Assembly: GCF_013178945.1 (NCBI RefSeq) | Contig: NZ_JABFDM010000008.1 | Coordinates: forward strand, 1 to 64,000 | Source: Bradyrhizobium aeschynomenes | GTDB lineage: Bacteria; Pseudomonadota; Alphaproteobacteria; Rhizobiales; Xanthobacteraceae | Reading direction: 5' to 3' | DNA length: 64,000 nucleotides | Part shown: positions 53,332 to 63,075 of the stretch, one piece after another | Layout: every line of letters starts with the position of its first letter | Position numbering within the stretch: the stretch's first letter is position 1 | Notes under the pieces: model-generated | Databases searched by the model: none | Told to the model about the DNA's origin: nothing | The model's input: only the letters and a program-made list of their open reading frames with translations | Made by a program: the position numbers and the translations under genes

Positions 53332-54902
53332 CGGCCGCACTCACGATCACCAACTACGGTTTGGACTATGCGACCGCGGCCGGCGCCGTGGCGGTGCTGC
53401 GTGACATCTCGCTGGAGATTGCGCCAGGCGAGGTGCTCGGCCTCGTGGGTGAATCCGGCTCGGGCAAGAGCTCGCTGGCCTGGGCGCTGATGCGGCATCT
53501 GCCGGCCAATGCGCGCGAGGTGTCGGGCGCGCTGCGGCTCGGTGACGTCGACCTGCAGGCGCTCGGTCCGAAGCAGCTGAGCACCTTGCGAGGCCGACGT
53601 ATCGGCATGGTGTTCCAGGATCCGTCGACGGCGCTGAATCCGACGTTGACCATCGGTCGCCAGATCACCGAGGCCCTGATGCGCCACCGCGAACTGAATG
53701 CGCGGGCCGCCAGGGATCTCGCGGTCGAGTTGCTCGGCCATGTCGATCTGCGCAATCCGGCCGCCATCTTGCGGCGCTATCCGCACGAGATCTCCGGCGG
53801 CGAGAAGCAGCGCGTGATCATCGCCACCGCGTTCGGCTGCCGGCCTGATGTGATCCTGTTCGACGAGCCGACGACGGCACTCGACGTCATCACCGGAGCA
53901 AGGATCATCGAGCTCTTTGCCCGCCTGCGCGCCGAGACGGGTGTGGCAGCGCTCTACATCTCCCATGACCTGGGGATGATGACCCGCGTCGCGGATCGCG
54001 TCGCAGTGATCCGGCACGGCCGGGTGGTCGAGCAGGCGAAGGCGTTCGAGATCTTTCGTCGTCCGCAGCACGACTACACGAGGTCCCTGATCGCGGCGGT
54101 GCCGCGGCCGGAGCGGCGGCTCGTGCACGACAGACCCGGTGAGGCCGTGCTGCTCGAGGCGCGGGGCATTGACGTCCATTACGGGAGGGCGGGGCTGTTC
54201 CACGCAGCACCGCCGCCGGCGACCAAGGCCGTCGACATCGACATCCGCGCCGGCGAGATTGTGGGCCTGGTCGGCGAGTCCGGCTCGGGCAAATCGTCGG
54301 TTGCGCGTGCGCTGACCGGGCTCGCGCGCTTTGATGGTGCGATACGCTTCGATGGCCGAACATTGCATGGGGCCGGCGACATGAGCCCGGCCTATCGCCG
54401 CGATGTGCAGATCGTGTTTCAGCACCCGGATTCCTCGCTCAATCCGCGTCATCGCATCGGTGAGATCCTGTCGCGGCCGCTGAAGCTCTATGGCGGCGAC
54501 GTCGCTTCGGTGCCGCGGCTGCTGGAGCAGGTCCGGCTGCCGGCGTCCTATGCGACGCGCTGGCCGCACCAATTGTCGGGCGGCGAGAAGCAGCGCGTCG
54601 CGATCGCGCGCGCCTTCGCGGCGCGCCCGCGGCTCGTCATCTGCGACGAGATCACCGCGCCGCTCGACGTCTCCGTGCAGGCCCAGATCATCGCGCTTCT
54701 GCTGAGGCTCCGCGCCGAGACCGGCGCGGCTTATCTGTTCATCACCCACGATCTCAATCTGATCCGGCAGATCGCCCATCGGATCGTCGTGATGCGCCAG
54801 GGCCAGCTGGTCGACAGCCGTGCCGTCGATGCCTTCGGCGCAGAGGACGTTCACCCCTATACAAGCGAGCTGATGGCGGCTTCGCCCGTGCCGGTCAGCT
54901 GA
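53328..54902 (+). CDS. Fused two-domain ABC ATPase (DppD-DppF type)
   Basis: A 524-residue protein with two complete nucleotide-binding domains, equivalent to DppD and DppF joined in one chain. Each half has Walker A GESGSGKSS (about residues 41-49 and 317-325), signature SGGEKQR and a Walker B region: VILFDEPTTALDV in the first, LVICDEITAPLDV in the second. The second Walker B has Ile after the catalytic Glu where Pro is usual, a minor change. Both halves keep the H-loop (YISHD, FITHD). The fused form is common in rhizobial peptide transporters. It energises import through the two permeases just upstream. Confidence 0.93.
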   Translation: MTAALTITNYGLDYATAAGAVAVLRDISLEIAPGEVLGLVGESGSGKSSLAWALMRHLPANAREVSGALRLGDVDLQALGPKQLSTLRGRRIGMVFQDPSTALNPTLTIGRQITEALMRHRELNARAARDLAVELLGHVDLRNPAAILRRYPHEISGGEKQRVIIATAFGCRPDVILFDEPTTALDVITGARIIELFARLRAETGVAALYISHDLGMMTRVADRVAVIRHGRVVEQAKAFEIFRRPQHDYTRSLIAAVPRPERRLVHDRPGEAVLLEARGIDVHYGRAGLFHAAPPPATKAVDIDIRAGEIVGLVGESGSGKSSVARALTGLARFDGAIRFDGRTLHGAGDMSPAYRRDVQIVFQHPDSSLNPRHRIGEILSRPLKLYGGDVASVPRLLEQVRLPASYATRWPHQLSGGEKQRVAIARAFAARPRLVICDEITAPLDVSVQAQIIALLLRLRAETGAAYLFITHDLNLIRQIAHRIVVMRQGQLVDSRAVDAFGAEDVHPYTSELMAASPVPVS

Positions 54903-54920
54903 CCGCAAGGATTGCAACCC

Positions 54921-56135
54921 ATGGACCGCGACGACCTGCTCGCCCGCATCGACGTTCCCTCAGCGCTCGCGCTGCTGTCACGCATGGTGCAGCACAAGAG
55001 CTATTCGAAGACGGAAGGAGAGAAGCAGCTCGCGAATTTCATGGCCGAGCGCATGCGCGAGATCGGGCTGGATGCCGCCGTCGCGGCGTTCGGCGACGAG
55101 GGGCGTGTGAATGCCGTCGGGCGTTGGAAGGGTACGGGTGGCGGCAAGAGCCTGCTGTTCAACGGTCACGTCGATACCAACCCGGTGACGGAGGGCTGGA
55201 CCGTCGATCCCTGGGCGGGGAAGGTCGATGACGAGTTCATCTATGGCATCGGCGTTTCCAACATGAAGGCGGGCGACGCCGCTTACTTCTGCGCGGTCAA
55301 GACACTGATCGAGGCCGGCGTGAAGCTCAGAGGCGATGTGATCCTCACCTACGTTGTGGGCGAGCTGCAGGGCGGCGTCGGCACTTACTCCCTGATCGAG
55401 CAGGGGTTGCGCGCGGACTATTTCATCAATTCCGAGCCGACCGATCTCAAGGCGATGACCATGCACGCGGCAGCATTCATGTTCATCATCGAGCTCGTCG
55501 GCAATACCCGCCACCTGTCCAAGCGCGAGGAGGCGGTTGATGCCATCAGCGCCGCCTGCGATCTCATCCCGCGCCTCAACGCGATGAAGTTCTCCGGCAC
55601 TCGGTCGCCGGCGCATGAGGCGATCAACCGGGTGCATGTCGGCGTCGTCCATGGCGCGCTCGGCCGCGAGCTGCACGAGTGGCGGACGCCGCAGGTGGCG
55701 GATTTCGTCCGCATCAAGGGCTCCGGCCGCTACGCGCCCGGCCAGACGGAGCAGGGCGCCCTGGCTGACATGCGGCGCGAACTCGATGCGTTGGAGGCGC
55801 GGTTTCCCGGCCTCAAGGCGCATCTGATGTCGGAGGACCGCGCCGGCGTCCCGACCATGCCGTCATTCGAAGTTGCGCCGGACAGTCCGATCGTTCGCGC
55901 CGTCAACGACGCCTATCGATTCGTGCGCGGCGAGACGCAGCCGACCGGGCCGGTTGCGCCGAGCTGCTTCTATGGCACCGACGCCGGCCATCTCTATGCC
56001 TCAGGCGGCATGGAAGGCATCGTCTGCGGGCCGGGTGGTCGCTACAACACGATGCCGGACGAGCGCGTCGACATTCCCGACTATCTCGACATGATCCGGA
56101 TCTACATGCTCGCCATTCTCGACATCTGTGGCTGA
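54921..56135 (+). CDS. M20 family peptidase/deacetylase
   Basis: A 404-residue intact M20-type metal-dependent hydrolase (ArgE/DapE/CPG2 group). Motifs include LFNGHVDTNPVTEGW (metal His and Asp), GIGVSNMKAGDAAY (bridging Asp replaced by Asn in SNMKAG), VVGELQGGVG where EE is usual, and an insert of the dimerisation domain in the middle. The changes at SNMK and GELQ mean that some classical metal ligands are altered, so activity may differ from ArgE or be weak. It is the last gene of the transporter operon, 18 bases after the ATPase. ATG 54921 is chosen over an upstream TTG. It probably processes the imported compound. Confidence 0.85.
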   Translation: MDRDDLLARIDVPSALALLSRMVQHKSYSKTEGEKQLANFMAERMREIGLDAAVAAFGDEGRVNAVGRWKGTGGGKSLLFNGHVDTNPVTEGWTVDPWAGKVDDEFIYGIGVSNMKAGDAAYFCAVKTLIEAGVKLRGDVILTYVVGELQGGVGTYSLIEQGLRADYFINSEPTDLKAMTMHAAAFMFIIELVGNTRHLSKREEAVDAISAACDLIPRLNAMKFSGTRSPAHEAINRVHVGVVHGALGRELHEWRTPQVADFVRIKGSGRYAPGQTEQGALADMRRELDALEARFPGLKAHLMSEDRAGVPTMPSFEVAPDSPIVRAVNDAYRFVRGETQPTGPVAPSCFYGTDAGHLYASGGMEGIVCGPGGRYNTMPDERVDIPDYLDMIRIYMLAILDICG

Positions 56136-56142
56136 CCGCGGC

Positions 56143-56499
56143 TCAGGCGGCGGCCGCCTGCTGCTGGAATTGCTCGAAGGCGGCGATCGCATCGGCCGCG
56201 TACATCAGCGACGGCCCGCCGCCCATGTAGATGGCCATGCCAAGCGTCTCCTCGACCTCCTGGCGTGTCGCGCCGAGGCGGACCAGCGCCTCCGCATGAA
56301 AGCCGATGCAGCCATCGCAGCGGACGGCGACGCCGATCGCCAGCGCAATCAGCTCCTTGGTCTTCTTGTCGAGCGCGCCGTCCGCGCCGGCCGCCCGCGC
56401 CAGCGCGGAGAAGCCCTGCATCACGTCGGGGATGTCCTTGCGCAAGGTCTTCAGATTGCCGGACAGATCCTTGCAGATCTCGCTGTACAGCTTGGTCAT
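56143..56499 (-). CDS. Carboxymuconolactone decarboxylase/AhpD-like protein
   Basis: A 118-residue all-helical protein of the CMD/AhpD-like family. C61-D-G-C64-x3-H68 after E49 (KELIALAIGVAVR) matches the redox-active CxxC-x3-H signature of AhpD-like proteins, so a peroxidase-linked or disulfide redox role is more likely than decarboxylation. Three ATGs stand in a row; the third (56499) is six bases after AGGAG and is preferred. It follows the RND permease by 9 bases and so is the last gene of that operon, whose divergent neighbours handle sulfide and thiol redox. Confidence 0.88.
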   Translation of the reverse strand: MTKLYSEICKDLSGNLKTLRKDIPDVMQGFSALARAAGADGALDKKTKELIALAIGVAVRCDGCIGFHAEALVRLGATRQEVEETLGMAIYMGGGPSLMYAADAIAAFEQFQQQAAAA

Positions 56500-56508
56500 C
56501 ATCATCTC

Positions 56509-59500
56509 CTAGGACATCTTCGTGGTGGGTTTTCCGGGCTCGCGCAGCGCGATGTAGATCGCGGGGATGACGAGCACGGTGAGCAGGGTGGAGGAGGCGA
56601 GGCCGAACAGCAGCGAGATCGCCAGGCCCTGGAAGATCGGATCGAGCAGGATCGTCGCCGCGCCGATCATGGCCGCCAGCGCCGTCAGCAGGATCGGCTT
56701 GAAGCGCACGGCACCGGCCTCCAGCACGACGTCGCGCAGGGTCTTGCCCTCGCCGCCGCTGTGCCGGATGAAGTCGACCAGCAGGATCGAGTTGCGCACG
56801 ATGATGCCGGCGAGCGCGATGAAGCCAATCATGGAGGTCGCGGTGAACGGCGCACCGAGCAGCCAGTGGCCGAGCAGGATGCCGATCAGGGTGAGCGGGA
56901 TCGGCGTCAGGATCACCAGCGGCAGCCGGAAGCTCTTGAATTGCGCCACCACCAGCACGTAGATGCCGAGGATGGCTGCGCCGAACGCCGCACCCATGTC
57001 GCGGAAGGTCACATAGGTGATCTCCCATTCGCCATCCCATAGCAAGGTCGGGCGCGACTCGTCCTTAGGCTGGCCATGGAAGCCGATCACCGGTTTCGGC
57101 AGCTTGCCCCAGTCATGCGCGTCGATCCGGTCGGCGACCGCGAGCATGCCATACAGCGGCGCCTCGAAGCGGCCGGCGAGCTCGGCCATCACCATGTCGG
57201 CAAAGCGGCCGTCGCGGCGGAAGATCATCGGCGATCCCTCTTCCATCGTCGCCTTCACGACCTGGCCGAGCTCTACGACGGTCTTGCTGCCGGGCAGAGT
57301 GTTGGCCGGCACCGGCGTCGAGGCCAGAGCCTGGCTCCAGCTCTTGGTGCGCTTCGGCAGCTTCACCGCGATCTCGATCGGATTGCGGTCCTCGCCGCGA
57401 TGCGAGTAGCCGACGGAGACACCGCCGAACAAGGTCTGGATGGTGTCGTAGACGTCGCGCTGCTCGACACCGAAGAATTCCAGACTGTCCTGGTCGATCG
57501 ACAGCCGCAGCCGCGGCCGGCGCTGGCCAATGGAGTCGTCGATGTCGACGATGAACGGGACGTCGGCGAACACCTTCTTCAGCTCGGTGGTGACGGCCCG
57601 CCTGGTCGCAGCATCCGGGCCGTAGATCTCGGCGAGCAAGGTCGCCAACACCGGCGGGCCGGGCGGCACCTCGACGACCTTGATGCTGGTGCCCGATGGC
57701 ACCGAGACCGCCTTCAGCCGCTGCCGCAGGTCGAGCGCGATGTCGTGGCTCGCGCGCTTGCGGTCGCCGCGCGCGGCCAGATTGACCTGGAGCTCGCCGA
57801 GCTCAGGCCGTTCGCGCAGGTAATAGTGCCGGACGAGACCGTTGAAGTTGAACGGTGCCGCCGTGCCGGCATAGCTCTGCACGCTCGTGATCTCCGGCAA
57901 TTGATGCGCGATGTCAGCGGCCGCGAACAGCGTCCGCTCGGTATCCTCAAGGCTCGCGCCTTCCGGCAGATCGACCATCACCGCGATCTCCGACTTGTTG
58001 TCGAACGGCAGCAGCTTGACGGTCACGGACTTGGTTGCGAACAGCGTCATCGACAGCAAGGTGGCGATGCCGACGCCCAGCAGGAAGATCCAGGCGGAGC
58101 GCTTGCTGGCGACGATCGGACGCGCCACGCTGCGATAGATCCGGCCGAGCCGGCCCTCGCCATGCGCATCGTGGTTTGGATCGTGATGCGCGCCGGCCGC
58201 GGCGGCGGTCTGCTTCGGTGCGAGGCGTAGCATCAGCCAGGGCGCAACGACCATGGCGACGAAGAACGAGAACAGCATCGCCGCCGAGGCGTTGGCCGGG
58301 ATCGGCGCCATGTAGGGGCCCATCAGCCCCGAGACGAACAGCATCGGGAGCAGGGCGGCGACCACGGTCAGGGTGGCGACGACCGTCGGGTTGCCGACCT
58401 CGGCCACCGCCTCGATGGTCGCTTGCAGGCGCGGACGGCCGTCACGCATGCCCCAATGGCGGGCGATGTTCTCAACCACGACGATGGCGTCGTCGACCAG
58501 GATGCCGATCGAGAAGATCAGCGCAAACAAGCTGACGCGATTGATCGTGTAGCCCATCAGGTTGGCGGCGAACATCGTCAACAGGATCGTGGTCGGAATG
58601 ACCACGAACGTCACGAGCGCCTCGCGCCAGCCGATCGCGATCGCGATCAACACGACGATCGAGATCGTCGCGAGGCCGAGATGGAACAAGAGCTCATTGG
58701 CCTTTTCGTTGGCGGTCTCACCATAGTCACGCGTCACCGTGACCGCCACATCGCTCGGAATGAGGCTGGTCTTGAGCCCCTCGAGCCGCTGCGCGATGTC
58801 GTGCGACACCACGACCGCGTTGGCGCCGGCGCGCTTTGCGAGCGCAAGGCTCACCGCGGGCACGCGGTGCCAGTCGCCCTTGTCGTTACGCGCGTCGTCC
58901 CAGACGCGATGCTCGGCGAGATTGGGGCCGATGACGACGGTCGCGACATCGCGCACATAGACGGGACGACCGTCGCGCGTCGAAATCAGCAGCAAGCCGA
59001 TATCCGGGATGCCCGTCAACGTCTGGCCGGCAGTCACGTTGCGGACGATGCCGCCGTCGCGGACGTCGCCGGCGAGGAAGGAACGGTTCGCATCCTTCAC
59101 CTTGGCGACGAGCTGCTGCAAGGTCACGCCGAACAGCGACAGCTTCTCGGGACTGGGCTCGACGCGGATCTGCTGGGCGCCGCCGCCGGAGATGTAGGTC
59201 AGGCCGATATTGTCGACCTTGGTCAGCTCGGCCCGCAGCTTGTCGGCGAGCTCGTAGAGGTCCTTGTCGGACCAGCGTTCGGCAGCTTCCGGCTTCGGCG
59301 ACAAGGTCAGAACGGTCACGGCGACATCGTTGATGCCGCGGCCGACGATCAGCGGCTCGGGGATGCCGACGGGAATGCGGTCGAGATTGGCGCGGAGCTT
59401 CTCATGGACGCGCAGGATCGCGTCCTCGAACTTGGTGCCGACCAGGAACCGCGCGGTGACCATGACGCGGTCGTCCTCGGTCTGGCTGTAGACGTGCTCG

Positions 59501-59745
59501 ACGCCGTCGATCGCCTTGACGATCGTCTCCAGCGGCTTGGTGACGAGCTCGACGCCGTCAGGCGCACGCAGTCCGTCGGCGTTGACGCGAATGTCGACCA
59601 TGGGCACGCTGATCTGCGGCTCCTCCTCGCGCGGAATCACGACCACGGCGATGAGGCCGACGACGAGCGAGGCGAGCAGGAACAGCGGCGTCAGCGGCGA
59701 GGCGATCGTCGCCTGGGTCAGCTTGCCTGAGAGTCCAAGTTTCAC
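56509..59745 (-). CDS. RND efflux permease
   Basis: A 1078-residue RND transporter. It starts at a GTG (59745) that overlaps the adaptor stop by four bases. First helix: PLTPLFLLASLVVGLIAVVV, followed by the conserved IPREEEPQISVPMVDI. Helix 4 carries GILVDDAIVVVENIARHWG with the paired Asp of the proton path, and TSMIGFIALAGIIVRNSILL lies in the C-terminal half. A His-rich insert (AHHDPNHDAHGEG) between helices 6 and 7 faces the cytoplasm. The sequence fits a sub-group of RND pumps often found next to sulfur-responsive ArsR genes rather than classical AcrB; the substrate is unknown. Metal export is not indicated by the helix 4 motif. Confidence 0.92.
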   Translation of the reverse strand: MKLGLSGKLTQATIASPLTPLFLLASLVVGLIAVVVIPREEEPQISVPMVDIRVNADGLRAPDGVELVTKPLETIVKAIDGVEHVYSQTEDDRVMVTARFLVGTKFEDAILRVHEKLRANLDRIPVGIPEPLIVGRGINDVAVTVLTLSPKPEAAERWSDKDLYELADKLRAELTKVDNIGLTYISGGGAQQIRVEPSPEKLSLFGVTLQQLVAKVKDANRSFLAGDVRDGGIVRNVTAGQTLTGIPDIGLLLISTRDGRPVYVRDVATVVIGPNLAEHRVWDDARNDKGDWHRVPAVSLALAKRAGANAVVVSHDIAQRLEGLKTSLIPSDVAVTVTRDYGETANEKANELLFHLGLATISIVVLIAIAIGWREALVTFVVIPTTILLTMFAANLMGYTINRVSLFALIFSIGILVDDAIVVVENIARHWGMRDGRPRLQATIEAVAEVGNPTVVATLTVVAALLPMLFVSGLMGPYMAPIPANASAAMLFSFFVAMVVAPWLMLRLAPKQTAAAAGAHHDPNHDAHGEGRLGRIYRSVARPIVASKRSAWIFLLGVGIATLLSMTLFATKSVTVKLLPFDNKSEIAVMVDLPEGASLEDTERTLFAAADIAHQLPEITSVQSYAGTAAPFNFNGLVRHYYLRERPELGELQVNLAARGDRKRASHDIALDLRQRLKAVSVPSGTSIKVVEVPPGPPVLATLLAEIYGPDAATRRAVTTELKKVFADVPFIVDIDDSIGQRRPRLRLSIDQDSLEFFGVEQRDVYDTIQTLFGGVSVGYSHRGEDRNPIEIAVKLPKRTKSWSQALASTPVPANTLPGSKTVVELGQVVKATMEEGSPMIFRRDGRFADMVMAELAGRFEAPLYGMLAVADRIDAHDWGKLPKPVIGFHGQPKDESRPTLLWDGEWEITYVTFRDMGAAFGAAILGIYVLVVAQFKSFRLPLVILTPIPLTLIGILLGHWLLGAPFTATSMIGFIALAGIIVRNSILLVDFIRHSGGEGKTLRDVVLEAGAVRFKPILLTALAAMIGAATILLDPIFQGLAISLLFGLASSTLLTVLVIPAIYIALREPGKPTTKMS

Positions 59746-60752
59746 GGCTGCACCAATTGGTCGCCGGCGCGCAGGCCGGACAGGATTTCAAGTCCGTCGG
59801 GGAGCTCGGCGCTCGGCAGCGCGCGGCCGCGTTGCACCGGAACGCTCACCTTCTGCGTTCCCTGCTGCAGCTGGACGTAGTCGATGCCGAAGCGGGTGGT
59901 CACGTAGCGGGCGGGGATGACATAGGCCTCGCGCTGGCCCCCGGAGATCCAAACGCGCAGCCGGTCGCCGACGAAGTACTGGCCGAGGCCTGGGACGATC
60001 GCATCGGCGACCACGCGGCCTTCCTCGATCTGCGGATAGACGAGGTCGATCACGCCCCATTTGTCGCCGCTCTCGCCGAACTCGGCGCCGTCCATGCGGA
60101 TCTTGTCGCCGGCCTTCAGAAACAGCGCATGGCGCTCGGGCACGCGCAGCCGCAGCTTGAAGTTCTGTTGCGCCACGGTGACGACGGGGTCGCCGGGCAG
60201 AACGACCGAGCCCACCGTCACGAGCTTCTTCAGCACGCGACCATCATCGGGGGCCAGCACCTGGCCCTCGCTCATCTGCTGATTGACCACGGCCCGCTCG
60301 GCGGTCTTGGCCCGCAGCCCGTTCTCGGCGACGTTGAGCGCGGTGCGCGTCTCGTCGAGCTTGATCCGGGGCAGGGTGCCGCGTTCGACGAGACCCTCGG
60401 TGCGGGTGAAATCGATCTGCGCCTGATTGGCCTGCGCCTGCAGCGCCTCGATCTGGGCGTCGAGCGATTTGACCTGCAGGGCCAGCTTCTCGTCGCCGAT
60501 CAGGGCGATCGGCTGGCCACGTTTGACCGGATCGCCCTCGCGCACGGAAAGCTGCGCGACCGTGCCGCCGATGCGACCGCGCGCCGGGACGACGCTGACG
60601 CTTTCCACCGTCGCGAATACTGCCTTCTCATCCGCGACCTGGCGCGGCGCCACGGTGAGCGTCTGCGCCAGGGCCGGCGCCGCCTGCCAGCTCATCTGGC
60701 AGGCCATCGCGGCCGTCAAGCTCAGGAGCGATAATCTGCGCATCGGCCTCAT
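59742..60752 (-). CDS. RND periplasmic adaptor
   Basis: A 336-residue membrane fusion protein, shorter than the MexA-like one at 6.9 kb. It has a cleavable signal peptide (ending APALAQ) and no lipobox Cys at the cleavage point. Order: barrel-sandwich half (IGGTVAQLSVREGDPVKRGQ), short helical hairpin (about residues 85-150), second half (GQVLAPDDGRVLKKLVTVGS), then beta-barrel. It is the first gene of the operon with the RND permease and the AhpD-like protein. ATG 60743 is an alternative start. The 118 bases upstream, before the arsR stop, presumably hold its promoter unless it is co-transcribed with arsR. Confidence 0.9.
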   Translation of the reverse strand: MRPMRRLSLLSLTAAMACQMSWQAAPALAQTLTVAPRQVADEKAVFATVESVSVVPARGRIGGTVAQLSVREGDPVKRGQPIALIGDEKLALQVKSLDAQIEALQAQANQAQIDFTRTEGLVERGTLPRIKLDETRTALNVAENGLRAKTAERAVVNQQMSEGQVLAPDDGRVLKKLVTVGSVVLPGDPVVTVAQQNFKLRLRVPERHALFLKAGDKIRMDGAEFGESGDKWGVIDLVYPQIEEGRVVADAIVPGLGQYFVGDRLRVWISGGQREAYVIPARYVTTRFGIDYVQLQQGTQKVSVPVQRGRALPSAELPDGLEILSGLRAGDQLVQP

Positions 60753-60870
60753 CCTGTCTGTTTTGAGTCAAATCGGCTGGTCAGGCGAAATGTCCGCTGA
60801 AGCGGCAGCAGACATCCCACCGGAATGCGGGTTCCCACTTGATGCTGCTCAAGTCGTGGGCGGTGGATGG

Positions 60871-61200
60871 TCATAGTCTCGGGGCAGGTTTCGGCGGCGG
60901 TGTTGCGCAATACACCTGATAGAGCGTCTTCAGGACCTCGCGCGCCGGCTCGCTGGTGATCGAGTAGTAGATCGTCTGCCCGTCGCGTCGGGCGGTCACC
61001 AGACCATCCTTGCGCAGCAGCGCGAGGTGCTGCGAGACGGTCGAGTCGCGCAGGCCGAGGAATGCCGCCAGCTCGCCGACCGACCGTTCGTTGTCGACCA
61101 GCTGGCAGATGATCAGGAGCCGGTGCCGGTTCGACAGCGCCTTCAGGAGGTCACTGGCCTGGTCGGCCGCCACTTCCATGATGTCAGCATCAAATTTCAT
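60871..61200 (-). CDS. ArsR-family repressor of BigR/SqrR type
   Basis: A 109-residue winged-helix repressor. The DNA-reading helix is RDSTVSQHLALLRKDG. Cys32 and Cys98 are its only Cys and lie 66 residues apart, the same spacing as the sensor pair of BigR (42/108) and SqrR (41/107), which form a sulfur bridge on reaction with persulfide and release DNA. The metal-binding ELCVC motif of arsenic sensors is absent. It is divergent from a sulfide:quinone oxidoreductase operon and followed by an RND operon on its own strand, so it probably controls both. The ATG at 61200 gives the normal length; the longer frame crosses the operator. Confidence 0.9.
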   Translation of the reverse strand: MKFDADIMEVAADQASDLLKALSNRHRLLIICQLVDNERSVGELAAFLGLRDSTVSQHLALLRKDGLVTARRDGQTIYYSITSEPAREVLKTLYQVYCATPPPKPAPRL

Positions 61201-61216
61201 AGTTGCGTATATACAG

Positions 61217-61228
61217 ATATTCGAATAT
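61217..61228. promoter_or_regulatory. Palindromic operator between arsR and sqr
   Basis: ATATTCGAATAT is a perfect 12-base palindrome within an AT-rich island (61200-61235) in the 99-base gap between the divergent arsR and sqr starts. Such AT-rich palindromes with ATTC/GAAT halves are typical of BigR/SqrR operators. It is 16 bases from the arsR start, so it likely mediates self-repression too. Confidence 0.7.
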
Positions 61229-61299
61229 ATAGTCAAGGCCGGCCCGGGAGGTTGCGGCTCGAGCGAAACAAGAACGAAGCAAGGCGATGGAGGACCCAA

Positions 61300-62586
61300 A
61301 TGGCGGACGTTGTCGTGATCGGAGCGGGGCTGAGCGGCTCCCTGATGGCTTATGAATTGCTGCCCCAGATGCGAAAGGAGGATCGTGTGACCGTCATCTC
61401 ACAGGGGTCCTCGTATCATTTCGTGCCCTCCAACCCATGGGTTGCCGTGGGCTGGCGCAAGCGGGACGACATCGAGATCGACCTCGTCGACGTCATGCAG
61501 CGCAAGGGCATCCGCCTGCTGACCCAGGGCGCCAAGCGGGTGCATCCGGACGACAACCAGGTCGAGCTGACGGACGGCACCATGGTGGCCTACGACTATC
61601 TCGTCGTCGCCACCGGGCCCGAGCTCGCCTTCGACGAGATTCCAGGTCTCGGCCCGGACGGCCATACCCAGTCGGTGTGCCACGTCGATCACGCCGCGCA
61701 TGCCAAGGCGGCGTTCGACAAGCTGGCCGAGAAGCCGGGGCCGGTCATCGTCGGCGCGGTGCAGGGCGCCTCGTGCTTCGGACCGGCCTACGAATTTCTC
61801 TTCATTCTCGAGACCGAACTGCGGCGGCGCAAGATGCGCGACCAGGTGCCGATGACCTTCGTGACCTCCGAGCCCTACATCGGCCATCTCGGCCTCGACG
61901 GCGTCGGCGACACCAAGGGGTTGCTCGAAAGCGAGATGCGCGAGAAGCACGTCAAGTGGATCACCAGCGCGCGCGTCACCAAGGTCGAGGACGGCCGCAT
62001 GTTCGTGGAGGAGGTGGCGGACGACGGCTCGGTGCGTAAGACGCATGAGCTGCCGTTCGCGTATTCGATGATGCTGCCGGCGTTTCGCGGCGTCGGCGCC
62101 GTCAGAGGCATCGACAAGCTGACCAACCCGCGCGGCTTCGTCGTCGTCGACAAGCATCAGCGCAACCCGGCCTATCCCAACGTCTTCGCCATCGGCGTCT
62201 GCGTCGCCATTCCGCCGATCGGGCCGACGCCGGTGCCGGTCGGCGTGCCCAAGACCGGCTTCATGATCGAGTCGATGGTCACCGCGACTGCCATGAACAT
62301 CGGCGCGCTGCTGCGCGGGCAGGAGCCCAAGACGCAGCCGACCTGGAATGCGATCTGCCTTGCGGACTTCGGCGATTCCGGCGTCGCCTTCCTGGCTCAG
62401 CCGCAGATTCCGCCGCGCAACGTCAACTGGTCGTCGAAGGGCGAGTGGGTGCATTACGCCAAGGTCGCCTTCGAGAAGTATTTCCTGCGCAAGATGAGGC
62501 GCGGCACGCCTGAGCCGTTCTACGAGAAATTCCTGCTCGACCGGCTCAACATCGCAAAGATCAAGGAAGTCAGGACGGGTACATGA
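61300..62586 (+). CDS. sqr: Sulfide:quinone oxidoreductase (SQR)
   Basis: A 428-residue FAD-dependent oxidoreductase that oxidises sulfide to polysulfide or persulfide and passes electrons to quinone at the inner membrane. The FAD-binding motif VVVIGAGLSGSLMAYEL opens the protein, and LVVATGPEL is the second dinucleotide contact. Cys127 (QSVCHVDH) and Cys159 (GASCFGP) match in number the redox Cys I recall for Rhodobacter capsulatus SQR; a third Cys is at 301 (IGVCVAIPP). The C-terminal helices (YAKVAFEKYFLRKMRRG) could bind the membrane. ATG 61300 is used because the FAD motif follows at once. The stop overlaps trxC by four bases. Confidence 0.88.
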   Translation: MADVVVIGAGLSGSLMAYELLPQMRKEDRVTVISQGSSYHFVPSNPWVAVGWRKRDDIEIDLVDVMQRKGIRLLTQGAKRVHPDDNQVELTDGTMVAYDYLVVATGPELAFDEIPGLGPDGHTQSVCHVDHAAHAKAAFDKLAEKPGPVIVGAVQGASCFGPAYEFLFILETELRRRKMRDQVPMTFVTSEPYIGHLGLDGVGDTKGLLESEMREKHVKWITSARVTKVEDGRMFVEEVADDGSVRKTHELPFAYSMMLPAFRGVGAVRGIDKLTNPRGFVVVDKHQRNPAYPNVFAIGVCVAIPPIGPTPVPVGVPKTGFMIESMVTATAMNIGALLRGQEPKTQPTWNAICLADFGDSGVAFLAQPQIPPRNVNWSSKGEWVHYAKVAFEKYFLRKMRRGTPEPFYEKFLLDRLNIAKIKEVRTGT

Positions 62587-63023
62587 GCGAGACCTTTCAG
62601 CTGGTGTGCGGCCAGTGCGGGCAGATCAACCGTCTGCCCGCGGGCCGGGCGCCGACCCAGGGCAAATGCGGCAAATGCCACGCGCCGCTGTTCTCGGGTC
62701 ACCCGATCGAGGTCGACCAGGCTGCGTTCGAACGCCACGTTGCGTATAGCGATCTGCCGCTGCTGGTCGACGTCTGGGCGCCGTGGTGCGGACCCTGCCG
62801 CGCAATGGCGCCGATGTTTGCGCGCGCTGCCCAAGAGTTGGAGCCGCGCGTGCAGCTTCTGAAGCTGAACTCCGACGAGGCGCCGGACGTCTCGGCGAAG
62901 TTCGGCATCTCCGGAATTCCCACCCTGCTGCTGCTGCAGAAGGGACAGGAGCTGGCGCGGATCTCGGGTGCGATGGACTCGCAACGAATCGTCGCCTGGA
63001 CACGATCCGGCCTGCGGCACTGA
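62583..63023 (+). CDS. trxC: Thioredoxin 2 (TrxC)
   Basis: A 146-residue thioredoxin with an N-terminal zinc ribbon, C9-G-Q-C12 and C29-G-K-C32, followed by the thioredoxin fold with WAPWCGPC as active site and the cis-Pro segment GISGIPTLLL. This layout is specific for TrxC. It reduces disulfides and could also strip sulfane sulfur from persulfides made by SQR. It is coupled to sqr by an ATGA overlap, which supports a joint role in sulfide and persulfide handling. Confidence 0.95.
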   Translation: MSETFQLVCGQCGQINRLPAGRAPTQGKCGKCHAPLFSGHPIEVDQAAFERHVAYSDLPLLVDVWAPWCGPCRAMAPMFARAAQELEPRVQLLKLNSDEAPDVSAKFGISGIPTLLLLQKGQELARISGAMDSQRIVAWTRSGLRH

Positions 63024-63075
63024 CGCCGCGCGACCGGCTTGATTACGCTCAAATGCAACCATGAGGGACTATGCC